Shown here in pieces: positions 13,885-27,500 of a DNA stretch of 64,000 nt. Position 1 is the first letter of the stretch. Every line of letters starts with the position of its first letter. Source of the DNA: Trichuris trichiura. Its lineage: Eukaryota; Nematoda; Enoplea; Trichinellida; Trichuridae. The notes below the pieces were generated by a model. That model did not search any database, was not told the DNA's origin, and worked only from the letters and a program-made list of their open reading frames with translations. The DNA is taken from the NCBI GenBank assembly GCA_037903355.1, contig JBAJFE010000038.1:62001-126000 (forward strand), given 5' to 3'. A program made the position numbers and the translations under genes.

Positions 13885-14150
13885 ATGAACTGGCTGCTTT
13901 CCATCAGCCATGCAACCATTGACGCGTATGCATTCGAGCGGCTTCATGGTCACCCTCCAATCGACGATCTGGCCTGCCAGGCAGTACCTTCATCTGCCCT
14001 ACTTACCAGCGCAATTATGAGCTCGTTGCAAAGAGAGTACTGTGCCCATACCAACTCGCTGAAGAGGAGACGAGGTAAGTCTCGACAGCCAAATTTTTCT
14101 GATTTCATGCACGAATAGAATTTTTTCACTTTTTACTTCTTGCAGGCTGA
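13885..14150 (+). CDS. Weak two-exon micro-ORF candidate (64 aa)
   Basis: An ATG right after two stops opens 62 codons ending CGA G before a strong donor (GTAAGT at 14075). A pyrimidine-rich acceptor (CTTCTTGCAG) ends at 14145, and the joined frame stops at once at TGA 14148-14150. Exons would be 13885-14074 and 14146-14150. The product has a weakly hydrophobic start, two Cys and a basic end (KRRR). No family is recognised. It is listed only because donor and acceptor are good and 71 bp apart; it may equally be chance or the tail of a longer unseen gene. Confidence 0.15.
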
Positions 14151-15297
14151 ATAACAGTTTAAAGCTGTAACTAACATTGAAACCAAACTGCTGTTACGAA
14201 AAGTTTAGTCTTCAAGATATGAATGAATAAATAATTGAACGATATCCATCTTAAAGATTGCTGAGTTGGTAACATGTCTATATTTTTTCATTTTTTCATG
14301 TAACAGACTTCCCTGTTGTGACCACTTTTGCTACGCAGAACTTCCAGCGCTAGCACGTTCCGTCATCAAAAATGAAAATTGAATGATACCATTGAAATAC
14401 TCTGAAATCTACATGAAGCCATTACATGGTTTGCTAACCGTTGCATTTGATTAGACATGATTACTGAGTTTGCTTTCAGTACTACGATTACACGAGAAAG
14501 CATTTCTTCGAATTGGACTTTGCTTCCAAGCCTATTTTTAATCATGTTCACTAAAATGTTGTTTTGTCCTTGTTATGCCGATTCCCTAGCAGGCGTGGCT
14601 GCTATCAACTGTTTCCTTAGGACGGCGAGGCGCTGACACTACTGCTGCAGTACAGGTCGCAATCAAGGTTTGAATATCGCATCGGTTTGCATTACAACAA
14701 GGATCAGCGAAATGAGTAGCAGAGGAGAATGTATAATCATTTTTCAGCACCGTATGTTTCTATAGAAAGTAAAACCAGCGTATAAACAGCGTAACCAAAA
14801 ACTAGTCGCTACATTACCATCGCAGGAGCTACATGATTTCAGGATCTTACATGATCTCAAGGGAGTCTTCAAATATAAGCGAACATTGTTGCTTTACATC
14901 AAAAAGCAAGTGCTTCTTGACAAAAAACGTGATTGGTTAAAGGAAATACAAATTCAAAAAAGAAAATAGGATCTGGACTGTCGAACGAATCGCTTCACTA
15001 GAACGAACACCACAAATTACATTTGCTTCCAGTCATTCAAGAAAGCGATGAACTGATTAGTCACTGGTACCCAATTGATTTTTTCCCTCTAAAGCTCAGG
15101 GGAATAAGAACCTCTCTTCCGTTACGCACTTAGCCAGCAAGCATCTTTGAAACTATCAACCTTCACAGCTTGGTGACAGATTTAGACAACATTCATACTG
15201 CCAATTCGGTTGCACGGTAATGCACTGTTTGGAACGCAATCAAATCAGTATTTCGCTTTGTAACAGCTGAAACTATGAATTGAAATTATTTAAAAAT

Positions 15298-15303
15298 TTT
15301 ATT
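15298..15303 (-). terminator. AATAAA poly(A) signal of the GPCR gene
   Basis: TTTATT on the + strand reads AATAAA on the minus strand, about 64 nt beyond the GPCR stop codon. Confidence 0.55.
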
Positions 15304-15366
15304 ACATGGAAAGTTGTCTCCCTCTAAATTAACGCGCCGCAATAAAAAGCATGTGTAAAAGCAATA

Positions 15367-16620
15367 CTAAACATGCCCATGGCAATGAGATGTGCTGAGA
15401 GAGGCTGAAGAATTAGCTTGTTCTCCGCCTGCCTTGCGTTTTATAGCCAAATCATTTATTACCTCAGATGCTGTCAGCGTTTTGACTTTCTTTTTCCACA
15501 GACTTATCGCAGTATTGCGAAAGTTCTGACTAGTCAGGCAGTAGAGAAAAAAATTGATCCCGTAATTGGAGTAGTAGATTAAGTTGAAGACATTTTCGAA
15601 AACAATATCTAGCAAGTTCTGCTTTTGAGGTACAGGATTAGTAGCAACCAGAATGTAGTCACGCAAACGCAAGGCGTAGCTGGGCACGTTTAGAGCAACA
15701 AAGATAAATGACAGAGCGACCAGCGATTGTGTAATTTTTCGTTCTTGCGTTTGTCGCTTTTGAGGCGCATTATGACAGCGCATCAGAGGTGCCTGCATCG
15801 GTCCTTGGACTCCACTGTCCGAACATTCAGATATACCACCCCGCAGGGCAGCAAAAATATCCCGCCTTGAAAATAACCGAACGCAGATGGCAACATTGCA
15901 CGTGATGACCACTAGTGCAGGCAGGACAAAAGAGAGTAACGTATCCAGCCAGTTCAAAATCATGGCCGTATGGTAGTAGCTTTCTTTAGTGTCACAAAAT
16001 CCTCGATCAGTGACGCCGGTTGCCACAAATACCCAAATGTTAAAAAGGAGAGGCATTGGAATTGCCATAAAAATGATTCGTCGTGTCCTTCCAATGGTAC
16101 ACCGCGCAGCTTGGCTCAACGGAAAGTAGACAACAAAGTAACGTTCTATTGTCAATACCATTAAGTACCAGCTAGACAGCCAACTAGAGCAATTTAAGAA
16201 GAAAAGCACCAGTTGGCAAGGGCCTTCCCGGTGATACACGGGCAGACCACATTTGTTCAACCATATTAAAAGCAGTGACAACAAGAAAACGCTGTCTGAA
16301 CAAGTCAGCGCTATCAAAAAATGATTAGAAGAGATCCGCTTTAGTTTAGACCGGTATATGGTGGCTATGGAAAAGGAGTTTCCTAGCAGACCAACAACAA
16401 TCAGTACAATCAGATACCAAAAATTAATCCTTCTGAGAACAGACACCAATCTGATTTGAGCTTCAATGTTAACCTCAGGCAATGAAGAGACACCTTCATC
16501 GGTGCTTTTGTTAGCGGTAAACGACATAAGTTCTTCTCCATCAGTCATCATCGATATCAGATTACGAGCTGGTTCTAAAAGCGGGCAAAAGTGATTAAAT
16601 TGTTGCAAGATCGTTGCCAT
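15367..16620 (-). CDS. Rhodopsin-family peptide GPCR, FMRFamide-receptor-like
   Basis: One uninterrupted 417-aa reading frame, a typical length for a class A receptor. Seven hydrophobic segments are visible. Landmarks: Asn81 in TM1 (LLGNS), Asp109 in TM2, Cys135 and Cys209 for the extracellular disulfide, ERY at 159-161 in place of DRY, and NYGINFFLY at 352-360 in place of NPxxY. This last form, followed by CLTSQNFR, is usual in invertebrate neuropeptide receptors (FMRFamide/FRPR and TRH-receptor-like). The N-terminus is extracellular with an N-glycosylation site at Asn37. A long third loop at about 250-298 and a Ser-rich tail face the cytoplasm. It should sit in the plasma membrane and signal through a G protein; the ligand cannot be named. 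Being intronless is unusual beside its multi-exon neighbours and could reflect retroposition or simply its family. The start is the first ATG of the frame; Met24/25 are alternatives. Confidence 0.9.
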   Translation of the reverse strand: MATILQQFNHFCPLLEPARNLISMMTDGEELMSFTANKSTDEGVSSLPEVNIEAQIRLVSVLRRINFWYLIVLIVVGLLGNSFSIATIYRSKLKRISSNHFLIALTCSDSVFLLSLLLIWLNKCGLPVYHREGPCQLVLFFLNCSSWLSSWYLMVLTIERYFVVYFPLSQAARCTIGRTRRIIFMAIPMPLLFNIWVFVATGVTDRGFCDTKESYYHTAMILNWLDTLLSFVLPALVVITCNVAICVRLFSRRDIFAALRGGISECSDSGVQGPMQAPLMRCHNAPQKRQTQERKITQSLVALSFIFVALNVPSYALRLRDYILVATNPVPQKQNLLDIVFENVFNLIYYSNYGINFFLYCLTSQNFRNTAISLWKKKVKTLTASEVINDLAIKRKAGGEQANSSASLSTSHCHGHV

Positions 16621-18594
16621 AACAAGACAGGCGACTTTGACATACCCATCGTTTTGAAATTACTAATAATTCACGGTTTGTTAATTAACACGGCAACACT
16701 CAGCAATACCATACTTATTGCCTGTCATCTATGTCGCCTATACCGTTTGAATTCACTTTCGCAGAAACTAGTGCCCCTCCTAGCAGTCAGTCGAACAGTT
16801 CTCATCAGCGCGACAGGAGTTTCACCAGCTTACCTTCTACCTTGAGATTTTAACCGGACTAACAACTACTATACAAAAGAAAACCACAACAAATGGTTAA
16901 GACAATCATGGGTCAGGCAGATAATAAATCAAGATGAAAACAGAGACAAAAACAGGGTCCCAACAAACCGTGCGACGGATCGTATTGGCTAACTACCTAG
17001 AATCCGCTGTACTAACAAATTAAGTGGCAGAATCAAAAGAAAGCTACAGACGAATGAATCGACTCGACAAAGTGAAGGCTTTGCTAGATTTTAAAGGGAA
17101 TATGAAGACAAGCCGGCTGGCATAAAAAGTTTTTATAACTGCGCTGCTGCAGTGATAAACTTTTTCTCTCTCAGCAAAATGAAACATGATAAAAGCGTAA
17201 AGAAAAACGAAATCTAAACCTTTGCCGGTCATAAAATTAGCACAGAAATGAAATCACTAAACGCGACTGTGCTAATGTGACTGCTAAGGGTTTAAGCCAG
17301 GCAGCTGATTTATTCAAACCAATGGAATTAAACAGAATCTTCTGTTATGCTGCTGATTATCGATTTAGCACACGTATCTGCGACATAGACTGACGGGGAA
17401 GGGAAAGAAAACGAAAAAGGGAAAAACAGTTTTGTTTTACACATAGAAGACGAAGTTGAAGCCTGCGCGAAAGCTGTATCTCAGTGGGATAGTACAAGTA
17501 TATTGCAACAATGAAACATCGCTTTACGTCCCGGCGAAATTTTATTTCATTGGAACGTTGAAATGCTAAATGAATTCCTGAAAACTAGATGATATCGTAA
17601 CATTCGAAGTTACGTCTTCTTAAATCGTCGTTCAGTCAGCTCCAGCAAGCTGAAATGGTTTACATGACAGAAATTTCATTTCAATTTCGAATGAAGTATT
17701 TCAATTACGGTTCTCTCAGACACGTCGTGAAATCTTACAGAGCGAGAGAATCTGAGCTAAAGGAACAAGCATTCAGCCCTCCATGGGTATGAGGCAACTA
17801 CCGAAATGTAAGCAAGTGCGGTAAAGTTCCTTGACGTAATTTGACAAAGATGGATTCACGTAGTGCTAACAAACCTGCGTTTGCACGCCTTCCCCTATTA
17901 TCTTTCTTGTGAATTTATAATAGCGCAAACTTTTGTGTTTAGTTGAAGAAAGTACTTCATGAACTTATGCACAGACTTCGCTGGAAATAGCGTTGGCGAA
18001 GGGACAAATATTTACGCAATACTTTTGGTCAGACTGTATGACTAATAACAGTCATAATTAAAATTTCAGTAGATTGCTAAGAACGCATTTCATCACCCAG
18101 AAAAAACGGAATTTCTTGGAACGGGTTAGCCAATCTAAGTTACTAAGCTACATTTGAAGTCGCTTTGTTTGAATTGATGTTCCTTTCATAATAATCATTA
18201 TCTAGAACTACAGGACAAAGAGTTAGCGGTGGGAGAATAGACTACTATTGGCAGAATTGAATACGTTCTAAAAACAAGTGAAAAACCGTAGGTACAATTT
18301 TACTTTTGCAGTTCCAAATTACTTTGGTTCCTTGACTAGTGTGATACAGTTCTCGCTTCTAGCAGCTCATTATTTATTGCTCTGTTTTTTCCTTAATCAG
18401 GCACAATGAAATTACTGACAGAGCTACGTCATTATCGAAGAATGAAGGAGTATTGACTCCTTATTAAGAGCACGAGTGTCAGAAGCTAGGTTGAATATAG
18501 ACAACGTCCTAACGGGTACATAAGTTTTTTTATCTGATATTACGGGAAACAGTTGGAATGTAACATGACATTAAATTAATGAAGTTTTTGGACT

Positions 18595-18720
18595 CGTCCT
18601 TTTCCGTCGTCAGCGAATGGATTTATGAAGTGGAAGGAAGAAGTTTCTTCCCTTTTACACTTTATCAACTCATTCGCTGAAGACGGGTCAAGAAAAGTCT
18701 CGAAAGCTCTGTTACATTAT
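18595..18720. repeat. Foldback copy of the dispersed GCTGAAGACGGGTC family
   Basis: CCGTCGTCAGCGAATG near 18605 is complementary to CATTCGCTGAAGACGGG near 18671, with GGAAGAA facing TTCTTCC at the centre. The right half continues CTCGAAAGCTC, matching the conserved core (CCCGAAAGCTCCGG) of the family found at 61.1 kb. Non-coding. Confidence 0.65.
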
Positions 18721-21700
18721 TGTAATTTGGTGTTGTATGAAAAAATTTCCATCGTAACATCAGGCATGAAGACTTCGGTTTTTGGCAATAAAGTGCATAC
18801 TCTGCTACTTTGACTCTTACGCTAACAGCAATAAATCTACACATTTATACGAATCAGAAACGTCGCTGGCTTATTATGAAAACGCAGCTTTCAGATTCAC
18901 ACGCAAGGAAGCATTGCCACCAAGGAAAAGACTCACCTGTATAATGGTACAAGCTAGCAAACAAAAAACTTGTACTACTTTTCATAACCATTTTATAAAG
19001 AAAGATAATAAGGGAATACACAAAAATATTTTCATTAAATAATCTAAGAAGCTTATTTTGTAAATGAGAGTAAAAAAATCTAGCGACCAGTTCATTAGCA
19101 TTAATATTATAAGCAAAAGCTACTGAATATTTAACAGCTTCTTTTCCCTGATTAACAAAGGCCTCCTTTCTTTTCCTTTATGCTCCGTCAGCCAGTGCGA
19201 CCAGTGGTAAAAATGACCAACGAAAGGGGCCAATAGAAAAATTACCTGGGCTAACAGGGGGTAATATCGAACTGATGAGAAGGACTGAGACAGCTGACAA
19301 ATATATTTAGCCAGATATGACTGTTTTTTTAAAAATTAAAGAAACAGATTCCAGTACTGCTTTTAAACATTGTTGGTATTGTGCCCACAGACCTAAACTT
19401 TTACTTTCCTTATTGGTGATTATTTGACACAGTAATTCTCAAGGGCATGCTCACCGTTCACTGCTCTCTTTTCCGCCTGTTTTTTACTCAGGTTTCTCGG
19501 ATCAAGGTCTCCACAGAAATTAGCAGAGTTCCCTTTCCCGCAATCGCGTCCCAGCTGTTCCTTGAGAATCGCTGGCTTGACAGGATTTAGCTTTAGAATA
19601 GATTAAGAATAGAAGCAGCTTGGAAACGTATTTAGCGACGGGAAGGCGTGAGATAAGAAGAAAATGATTTATGTTGTATTGGCACTATTATTAGTACCGC
19701 CCCATCAAAGACAAATTTGCAGTCTCCTCTGTGTCACGTGTCGGTTTGGCACCCGCATGAAAAGGTGTTTCCGCTTAAAATCCAAAGAGCGTACGTTAAC
19801 ATTCAATTCTTGATTACTTCCGTTCAGGGGAATAATCTATTTACGCGGTACGTATAATAGTTTCCCGCGAACTGCGGTCAGCGGTTTACCGTTGCCAACG
19901 GTACCTTGCTGAGCTGTGTACAACACAGTGAAGGGCAACAGATTAGCCGCTTAGAAATAGAACTTAAGATTACGCAGCGGGCTTCTTAAGCTAGTCTAGC
20001 TCTTCGGGTGGCTCGATAGAATAGTTCAGCCATGCACAATCAGACGAACAACACTTGCTCAACTCACTGTTAAATCAACGGGTGTTCAAGCGGCAACTTC
20101 GATTAACACGCTGCAGATTTGCGCAATGATTAGCATTTCGATGGAAAAGCAAACGCAGAGATAAAAGGCTTGAAACAGCACAGTTTGTCAGCTTGTCGCA
20201 GCTCATGATCTACCACAAGAGTGCACAAAAGCAATGGCCTGCATGCGATGGCAAGAGAATGCCTTTCAGTTGCCGTTAGCCAAACTCAATGCTCTGTATG
20301 CACCATTCAAGGAAAATGATAGCGGTGCCACCATTTATTAGCTCACTGTCTGTCGGTAGAAGCAACTTGAATGTCTTTGTATTAACACAGCCGTTGTCCT
20401 TTTCGTACAAGTAAATGATCAAAAGCTAATTTGTACCAAAACAACCCATTATCAATACGTTGAAGCTTCCAATCTATCTAGTATTCATACGCCTTACGAT
20501 GTGAAGAAAAACTTGTGTTGTGGCTGCTTAGAAGTTGAAGTCAAATGCAAGGGCTGCTGGTATGCTAAACGTTTGTCGAAACGTAAACAAAGACCAACCC
20601 TAAGCATTATTTTAAAAAATGAAAGCGAAGTGATCATGAAAAATAAGGACGCAATGCTCATGCCATTAGTCAAGAAAAAGTATTAAATGAAGGACATTAT
20701 ATCAACGAACTAAATGTGTCGGAACAGGTCGCTTTTCGCATGAGAAACCCTTCGCTGCTCTCGCTGATATTTAGAACGCAAGAAGTCAGCCAAGGATGCT
20801 CTGTTTAAACGAGAACCGAAATAGTTGAAATAACAGCAAGTTTTGAAGCGTAGGACGAACTATCCAGATTGAAAGTGGACGTAATTTTCACAGATGAGAG
20901 ATCTGTTTTAAAACAGTTATTCCTCTTCTAAAATTTACAGCAACTTATAATGGCGTATTTATCTTCATTTGATAACATCCGTCCACCCTAGCTCGCTGTT
21001 AGTCCGTATAACATTGCTCGGACAGGCGGCAGCATCTGGATAACATTAACGTCTTTGCTGAAAAATTCTATCCCAAACGGTTGTGAGGCGTACGTTTTTT
21101 CAAACGCTTATTTCTGTCTAAATTTAGGAAAGCGAGAGGGAATGAGATAAGGCTAACGTAGTTGCGCCATTCAGAAATTAGCACTTGTCCCTAACAATCT
21201 CCCTTATGTCAAAACATTCATCGATTAACGTTTTAACTATGATGGAATAACGGCACATGCGTCGCTCAAAAGACGGATCAGCATTGCGCTGACGATTGGA
21301 ACTTACCTGAAGTATTAGCCCAAGTTAATTGTTGCGACTTGTACCCAGCGAATAGCAAAGAGTGTGAATAAAAAAGAACTGCAACTTTACTGTAAAACGG
21401 TGAAGCGGAAAACATTCATACATTCCATTTTGCATAAAACGTAAAGACTGAAGCCAGATTTTTAGATAGCATTCCAAGTGGTCGCATCAGTAGCTCTTGG
21501 ACAGTGCAGTAAATGCAGTGCGTGCTCGTTCAGTTTTCTCTTTGTACAATGCATAATTAAACGCCTTCGTTGGTTGTTGACTAAGCGAATAGTAGACCAG
21601 CGAATTAACAAAGCCTAGGTAGCGAGTTCACCGTTGCAGATTAGTAGGAATTAGAACGCGTTAGAAACACAGTCCGCTCAGTTTGATGGTCGGCGAAATC

Positions 21701-22202
21701 TAGCTTATGCATTACTCGTAAGTTCTGGGCCCCCTTCTGCCCACCGCCATCAATGTACCAATGCAGCCTGAGGAGAGATAGCATTATTCTGAAGGATCTA
21801 TCAAAGCCTTCGTCTCAAATAAAATTGATGTCAGCATCTGAACACTATGGTGGCTCTGGCCCATTGGCATACCGCGCTACGTGAGGCCACCTTAAGGCAG
21901 AAACAAGTATACAGGAGCATAAGATCGCAAAGAAAAAGTTAGCTCTGTGCAAAATGGCATTAAGTGTGCCAAATGAGTATTCTTCCATTGATACGAAGGT
22001 TGGGGAAGTAAACTACTGGCATTCACTTCAACATGAAACTACATATACGCTGACCCAAAACCAGCCATTCACTTCTTTCTCAGCTCAGGTAGCTCAACTA
22101 ATGAAAGCTGTCGCACAGAACGATTACTGACCTTACTAGACTCACATTTTTCAATACTAATTGTGGTGTATTTTGTATTTAGATGAAGTATTGCTTTTGA
22201 AA

Positions 22203-22350
22203 ATATAACTTTTTGGTGCGGAACCATAGGTTTTCATGATTGAATTGCTTGTTCGTACGGAGTTTGTACCGTTGAAAAATACAAAAATTTTTTTAATGGA
22301 GGGCCGTCGATATCGGGCCGCGCGTGGCCCGTCCTCAGCTGTGCTAAGAA
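22203..22350. repeat. Single copy of the dispersed foldback family
   Basis: Starts AACTTTTTGGTGCGG, continues TTTTCATGATTG and GTACCGTTGAAAAAT, and ends GGGCCGCGCGTGGCCCGTCC then TCAGCTG. The order and spacing match the left arm of the 60.8-kb element (AACTTCTTGGTACGGG ... TGTCCCGTTGAAAAAT ... GGGCCACTCGTGACCC). More diverged than that copy. Confidence 0.65.
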
Positions 22351-22940
22351 TTAATGATATTAATCCAAGCAAATGCATTGCCTCTGGGTCAGTTCCACCG
22401 AGCCGGGAAAACATTGAGAAATACCCTTTAAACACATAAAAAGCACGGACAATTGGGTATTGCAAGCAGGAAGATGAACAGTTCTGTTATTATTGATAGC
22501 AGACTTAGCAATGTGAGCATTACTCCAGCTCTATAGTTACTGTTGCATTGTTCGGATGTCCTGTCTGACTACCAGTATATGGCACCTGGAAGATATCAAA
22601 AATGTTTTTGATGCGTAGGTAACACAGGAATTGATTGGAATGAGCTATTTTAGAACTAATAAATACTACCCATCGGCAACAAAGAATAATTAGTGTTCCT
22701 ACCTTACGCCAGAGAAGCACTGGACACAACAAAGCATGTAAAGGTCTGATAGCTTTATCAGCTGATTTAGAAGGCTTTAACTAGAGCAGTGGGAAAGCTA
22801 ACGAAATGTCAAGATGGTTTACTTATCCTTGACGACAAATAAGCAGCACAGGCTGGTAAGATCATTCAGATCAGATGATTTAACTAGATCTGAAAGGGCA
22901 CACTGAGAAAACAGCTAATTTAAAATGCCGCAAGCTCATC

Positions 22941-23016
22941 TTCCAGAGCAACAAATTGAATTACAAGTTTTTCAGCTGAGCTAAACAGCTTGTAATTCAA
23001 TTTATTGCTCTGGAAA
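22941..23016. repeat. 76-bp hairpin
   Basis: TTCCAGAGCAACAAATTGAA followed by TTACAAG is repeated inverted as CTTGTAATTCAATTTATTGC then TCTGGAA. The stem is about 29 bp with few mismatches and the loop about 18 nt. No relationship to the other repeat families is evident, and no coding frame or precursor-like feature allows a function to be assigned. Confidence 0.7.
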
Positions 23017-24349
23017 ATTTGACTACATGGTGCCCTTATGAGCATGTCTCTGAGGTTCTTGAACAGTGAACTTCTGCTGCTTCTAATCGTTCCCGCCTAA
23101 GCGTGTATTAAAGTTTGGGGCAAAAACCTTCTTCTGCTTGAACTACGCGTTGTAATAGTTGTACTTCATGCCTGGCATCGTCATCTTCGAAGCCCTGTGC
23201 TCTTAGATCTACTTGTCTACCCACGTGACATTCCCTTTCGCGGGCGCGTATTACCTCAGTTACAAAGTTATCTCATTTCTTGACTGATGCAGGGACATTC
23301 TCAGAAAAGAGATGAGATCTGTGTTCATGCGGGATTTCCTTCTGCCAAAGAAAAGCAGCTGCCGCTTTTTCATCCATGGCTATGGTCGACAATTCCAATA
23401 ATCTCGTCATTACCAATGAACGAAACTGCACCTGCTGTGGCATAAATGCCGTTTGAGTAGAATTAAACCGCGCAGGAGAAGTATCAAGAAGCCTACTGGA
23501 CATCCTGCGAAAGTGTGGTGATAAACGGCGTCTCGTAAACCCACTGGTGAATGATTCCGTCACTCAGTGGCAAAAATGGAAATGCCTTGTGTCTAATGGA
23601 AAAGACCTGAACTTCCTTTCCAGAAAGGCAAGTTGGAATATACCGCTCGCTGCAAGAAAAGCAGCATATTCTAACATCTACGGAAAGAAATGCAAATTTT
23701 CATGAGCATGGCTGCCTGGAAACAATTCAGCTGCCATGAATATAGTGATTAATACTGCTAAAACGGACTTCGAAAGAGACTTCAGAATACTCTGGAGGTT
23801 TAACTTTCTAAACTTTTCCTCCCAACGAATGTATCTCATAAGCGTGAGTACCTTCCGTCGAATTATATTAACCCTATTTAGGTCGTGCCGATGTTAGTAA
23901 GCTGAAGTACTTTTTGTTATGACAGAGTTTACAAGGTTCATCTTGTCGCATCGAAAGCGTTAGACCTACCGAAGTGTAGAGAAGAGAAAGGTAGCATCGC
24001 GTGACAATGGCTTCAGTAGAATAAGTACAGTTTTAGGGTAAGAAATTGAACTTGCTTTTTTGTAGGGATTTCCTGAGATCCAAGGATGATCAGCTGGCGG
24101 TATCCAACCTTTTGAATTACATTTTCCGCATGTCACTTATTGTTACTCCAGCGTCTCTGTTATAACATCTGTCATGGCATATAATCACCGCTTCTCTTAC
24201 AGGTTTACCTGCTGCAGTTGTCGGTTCGGTTCTAGGCACCAAAATGAAACGAGTTACGTGTATACTGGGATGCTTCATAAGTTCATTCCGCTTTTTTCGA
24301 CAGCTTTAATTTAACTTTTTTCCATTGAAGATACAAACTTTTCAGTCAA

Positions 24350-24561
24350 CAATGATTCCACTTCACTAACTACAATATCTTCCCAATGACTGGCCAGCTG
24401 TTCTTTCTCCAGTCGGTAGAAGTGTAGCGATTTGGAAGAGAACAAGTCAGAGAGCCATTCTTAAAAGTTTTCGTCACCATTGAAGGAAACGCTGTGCAAG
24501 TTGACAGCAAGTGGATGAAAAAGTTATAATCGGATGGAGTGATATACGGTGAATTAGCCAA
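24350..24561 (-). pseudogene. Decayed mariner transposase, C-terminal fragment
   Basis: On the minus strand PSDYNFF matches the mariner PSDYHLF motif that carries the third catalytic Asp. After one frameshift the reading continues FNGDENF, LFSSKSLHFYRLEKEQLAS and HWEDI. This fits the conserved mariner tail (FFxSK...FYxxGIexLxxRW). A stop interrupts the second frame. The catalytic N-terminal parts are not recognisable upstream. It cannot encode an active enzyme; it is a fossil of a Tc1/mariner insertion. Confidence 0.65.
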
Positions 24562-27500
24562 ACACAGAAAGGCCTCTCATCAGAGTTCTTGGGTGGCTGT
24601 TCCTGTGATGGTTGCTATGAGCGATCGGGCATTGACATGCTGCAATGTAATGGCATGTTGCTTTCTCTGCCTTTTCTGCTGAATCGCTCAAGCAAAACGC
24701 CATAATTATTGCACATAAATTGTGGCAGTCATCGTCTGGTTCTTTGGAAACCATTCGAAATGTATAGCACCCTCGCAATCCTATAGAAAGACGCTAGTAA
24801 CCTTAACATAAAAATTTACATATACATCAGGTTGTCCCACGGTTTGAATTCGTTCCCTCTTTGTTGAAGACCGGCCGAAACTTCTTGGTATCATCATTCC
24901 ACTCGTACGTTAATTGTGGACGTGGTTTCGCTTGACCTGTCGCTTTCTACAATCTAGGAAATCCCGTGCAAATGCATTGATGGATAGCCTAAAAAAGAAA
25001 AGTCGCCAATAGGGCATGGAATGTACGAAGCACACGTTCACAGACCGTACCAGTGCGCGACGTATGCGATAAGGTGTTCATTAGTGAGGGAATGAAACAT
25101 TCCAACTTGAAAGAACATTTTATCCTGTCTTTTAGACAGTTCTTGTTTCCTGGACACTGCTAACTTGTCATTGACGATAGGCTGCAGCTGAAAACTTCTG
25201 GCAAGAGCACTGTCACCTTCCTCAGAAATAAAATACGTTACAACTTACTTTTTTCATCCTTCATTGGTTGCCATACCATAAGCTACATCGGAGGACTTGT
25301 CACCGCAGACCTTACACGGGGTGATTTCTGTTTTTGTTGAAAGTAAGTGGTTAAGCTTGCGGAAATTGTGACATACTGTGAAATAACAAATCTTAATGTT
25401 CTTTGAAACGTTTACTCAATTGTTCTGTCGCAAAGAATAAGGAGCAGTACCGGAGAAACCGCTGACTTCGTCTACTGAGCAGAGTACGTACTTAGAAGCT
25501 TCGTAACGATGGGCGAACGACAATTTGAATAACTGTAATTACATCAAGCAGCAAGGATAGAAACGATGAACAGGACGTAGATGCAGAATGGAAAAATTTT
25601 AGTAGCTATCAGTAAGGGGAGAAGCTTAAGGCGGTTAAAAGTGAAAATGGTTAAACAACGACAGTCAGTTCACAACCACTTAGGAGAACTACTAGCATAC
25701 AAGAGTGACCAACTCTCATTACCAGAAGAACCCACTTTTAACGTCGTTGAAAGGAGGCGAATAAAGTTATGAAGTAGAAAAGCTATAAACTAGTACCTTC
25801 ACTGCTGCCTAGCATAATTTGCATTATTGCACTTTTTTAGACTTTGCTGCTTCGCTTCAGGCAAAAGATTGTTTACTATTCTTTTGGGGATCCATTATTT
25901 AATTGAGACGCGATTGATCATTTATATGGTTTTACCTGCCCTCCGGTGTGGTTTTGACCCGATAGGCTATTAGAGACTATCTATCGACCGATCATTTGGC
26001 TGCGGGCTCACGTGACTGACCATGGCCGAAACCTTGTTGATCCCTGCGGCCAGTTATTTATCCGACGTTTTTGACAGTGCATACCAACGACCAGAAACAA
26101 AAACTAGTTGAGCTGTCTATCAATGTATTACGAAGCGTACAACAGCGAGGCACAACGATGATGGCGGAGTTTCTGCTCCTTGTCGATTGCTACAGTTCAC
26201 CGGCGACTACAGCTTGTCTGCCCTAAAGATAACTTTTCCTTACACTGGATCTCAGACTACAGAATATTTACATTTGTTTGTAAAGCTCTTCAGTCTAACG
26301 CATATGCAAATGGATTACTTTACGTAAACAGACGCGTATGAGACGTCCTTCAATGAATGTGGAAGCATTCTAATGCCAAGCGACGAAGGTTGCAGCAAAG
26401 AGGGCTGCCAGATGTCTGAATGTGATGCTGAACTTCATGATTGGTCTATTCCCTCGAAGTCACTGCTCCCGTGAAGGTCTTTGGCTGCTGCCGTTGCCTT
26501 GATTTGTTTCTCGAAAGAATGAAGACATAGTTTAAGAAAGAACGCAAACATTACAGACTTAGGTGAGAACTATCGCTGTTCGTTTGTCAGTAGCACGGCA
26601 GGAAGCTTGACAAACTCGCGCAAAAAGATACCTGGTGCCAGCTGTACGAAGTCAGAGAAAAGGCAAAAGGATAAAGCGGAAATAGGGACAAATTCAGCTC
26701 CTTCGTTAAAGCGAACTTTCGTAAAGAAGGCATTCTTAAAGCAGAGGATGCCTGTAATAATTAGGCCAAGCAAACTTTGCTAGCCTAAATGATTGGTAAG
26801 GTTGATGACTCAATAGGCAAATAAAATGCAGATTAGTAGAAACCTGTGTTTCCCAAGCTCAGGACCGCGAACGTCTCCTGCAAGAGTTTCGGAGCGTTTG
26901 CGCCCGCCCAACTATTCTGATTAGTCAATTTCAAGGACCTCCATGGAGCATGCAAGGCCTGAATGCGCGCATAAAAAGCATACAATTTTTTGTACGTACC
27001 TGATAAGCAAAATGCCCATACTGGGGATTATCTTCTTCCTGTCCTTCAGTACAACAGTCTCCTGGATTTCAAAAACGACCCCCGTGAGGCGCCTGCCCCG
27101 CCCTTATGAATCTCTGGTCCAAGCAGGCAACATCGAGTGAACGTTGGATTTCGCTGTTCTTTTTATCTTTAATCTTTATACTTTCGTGTTCCGTTTCCAA
27201 GGCTACTACATAAGTGTTGAAAACTGCGCTCGAGTAAATTCTGAAAGCTTCGCTGCTCTTGTGTACGTTTTTAGGTATGCAAATGAAATACTGTAAACTT
27301 ACCGTGAAGAGGGAAATCATGTACATGCGTAAAGTGGATTTAAAGCGCGCTGATGCTCACACTTTAAAGCTCACAAACGACTAAACTTAACACAGAGTAA
27401 CCCGCAACTGGGTGGTGCGTAATTAACATAGAGTAAGCGAGCTCGTGACTTACAAAGCGGAAAGTTTCGCTACCCGAGTTGGACTACGAACTAGGCTCTT

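Larger units (their letters stand above)
5860..15297. other. 9.4-kb gene-poor spacer
   Basis: After the 3' UTR of the NK-2 gene I find no gene with recognisable domains. Open frames of 141-144 aa near 6.8-7.2 kb (-) and 8.8-9.3 kb (+) show no motif or flanking splice structure. The 6.6-7.5 kb part looks somewhat more GC-rich than its surroundings and may be old mobile DNA, but no transposase motif is visible. Hairpin repeats at 12.46-12.9 kb and one weak micro-exon candidate at 13.9 kb are listed separately. Confidence 0.5.
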
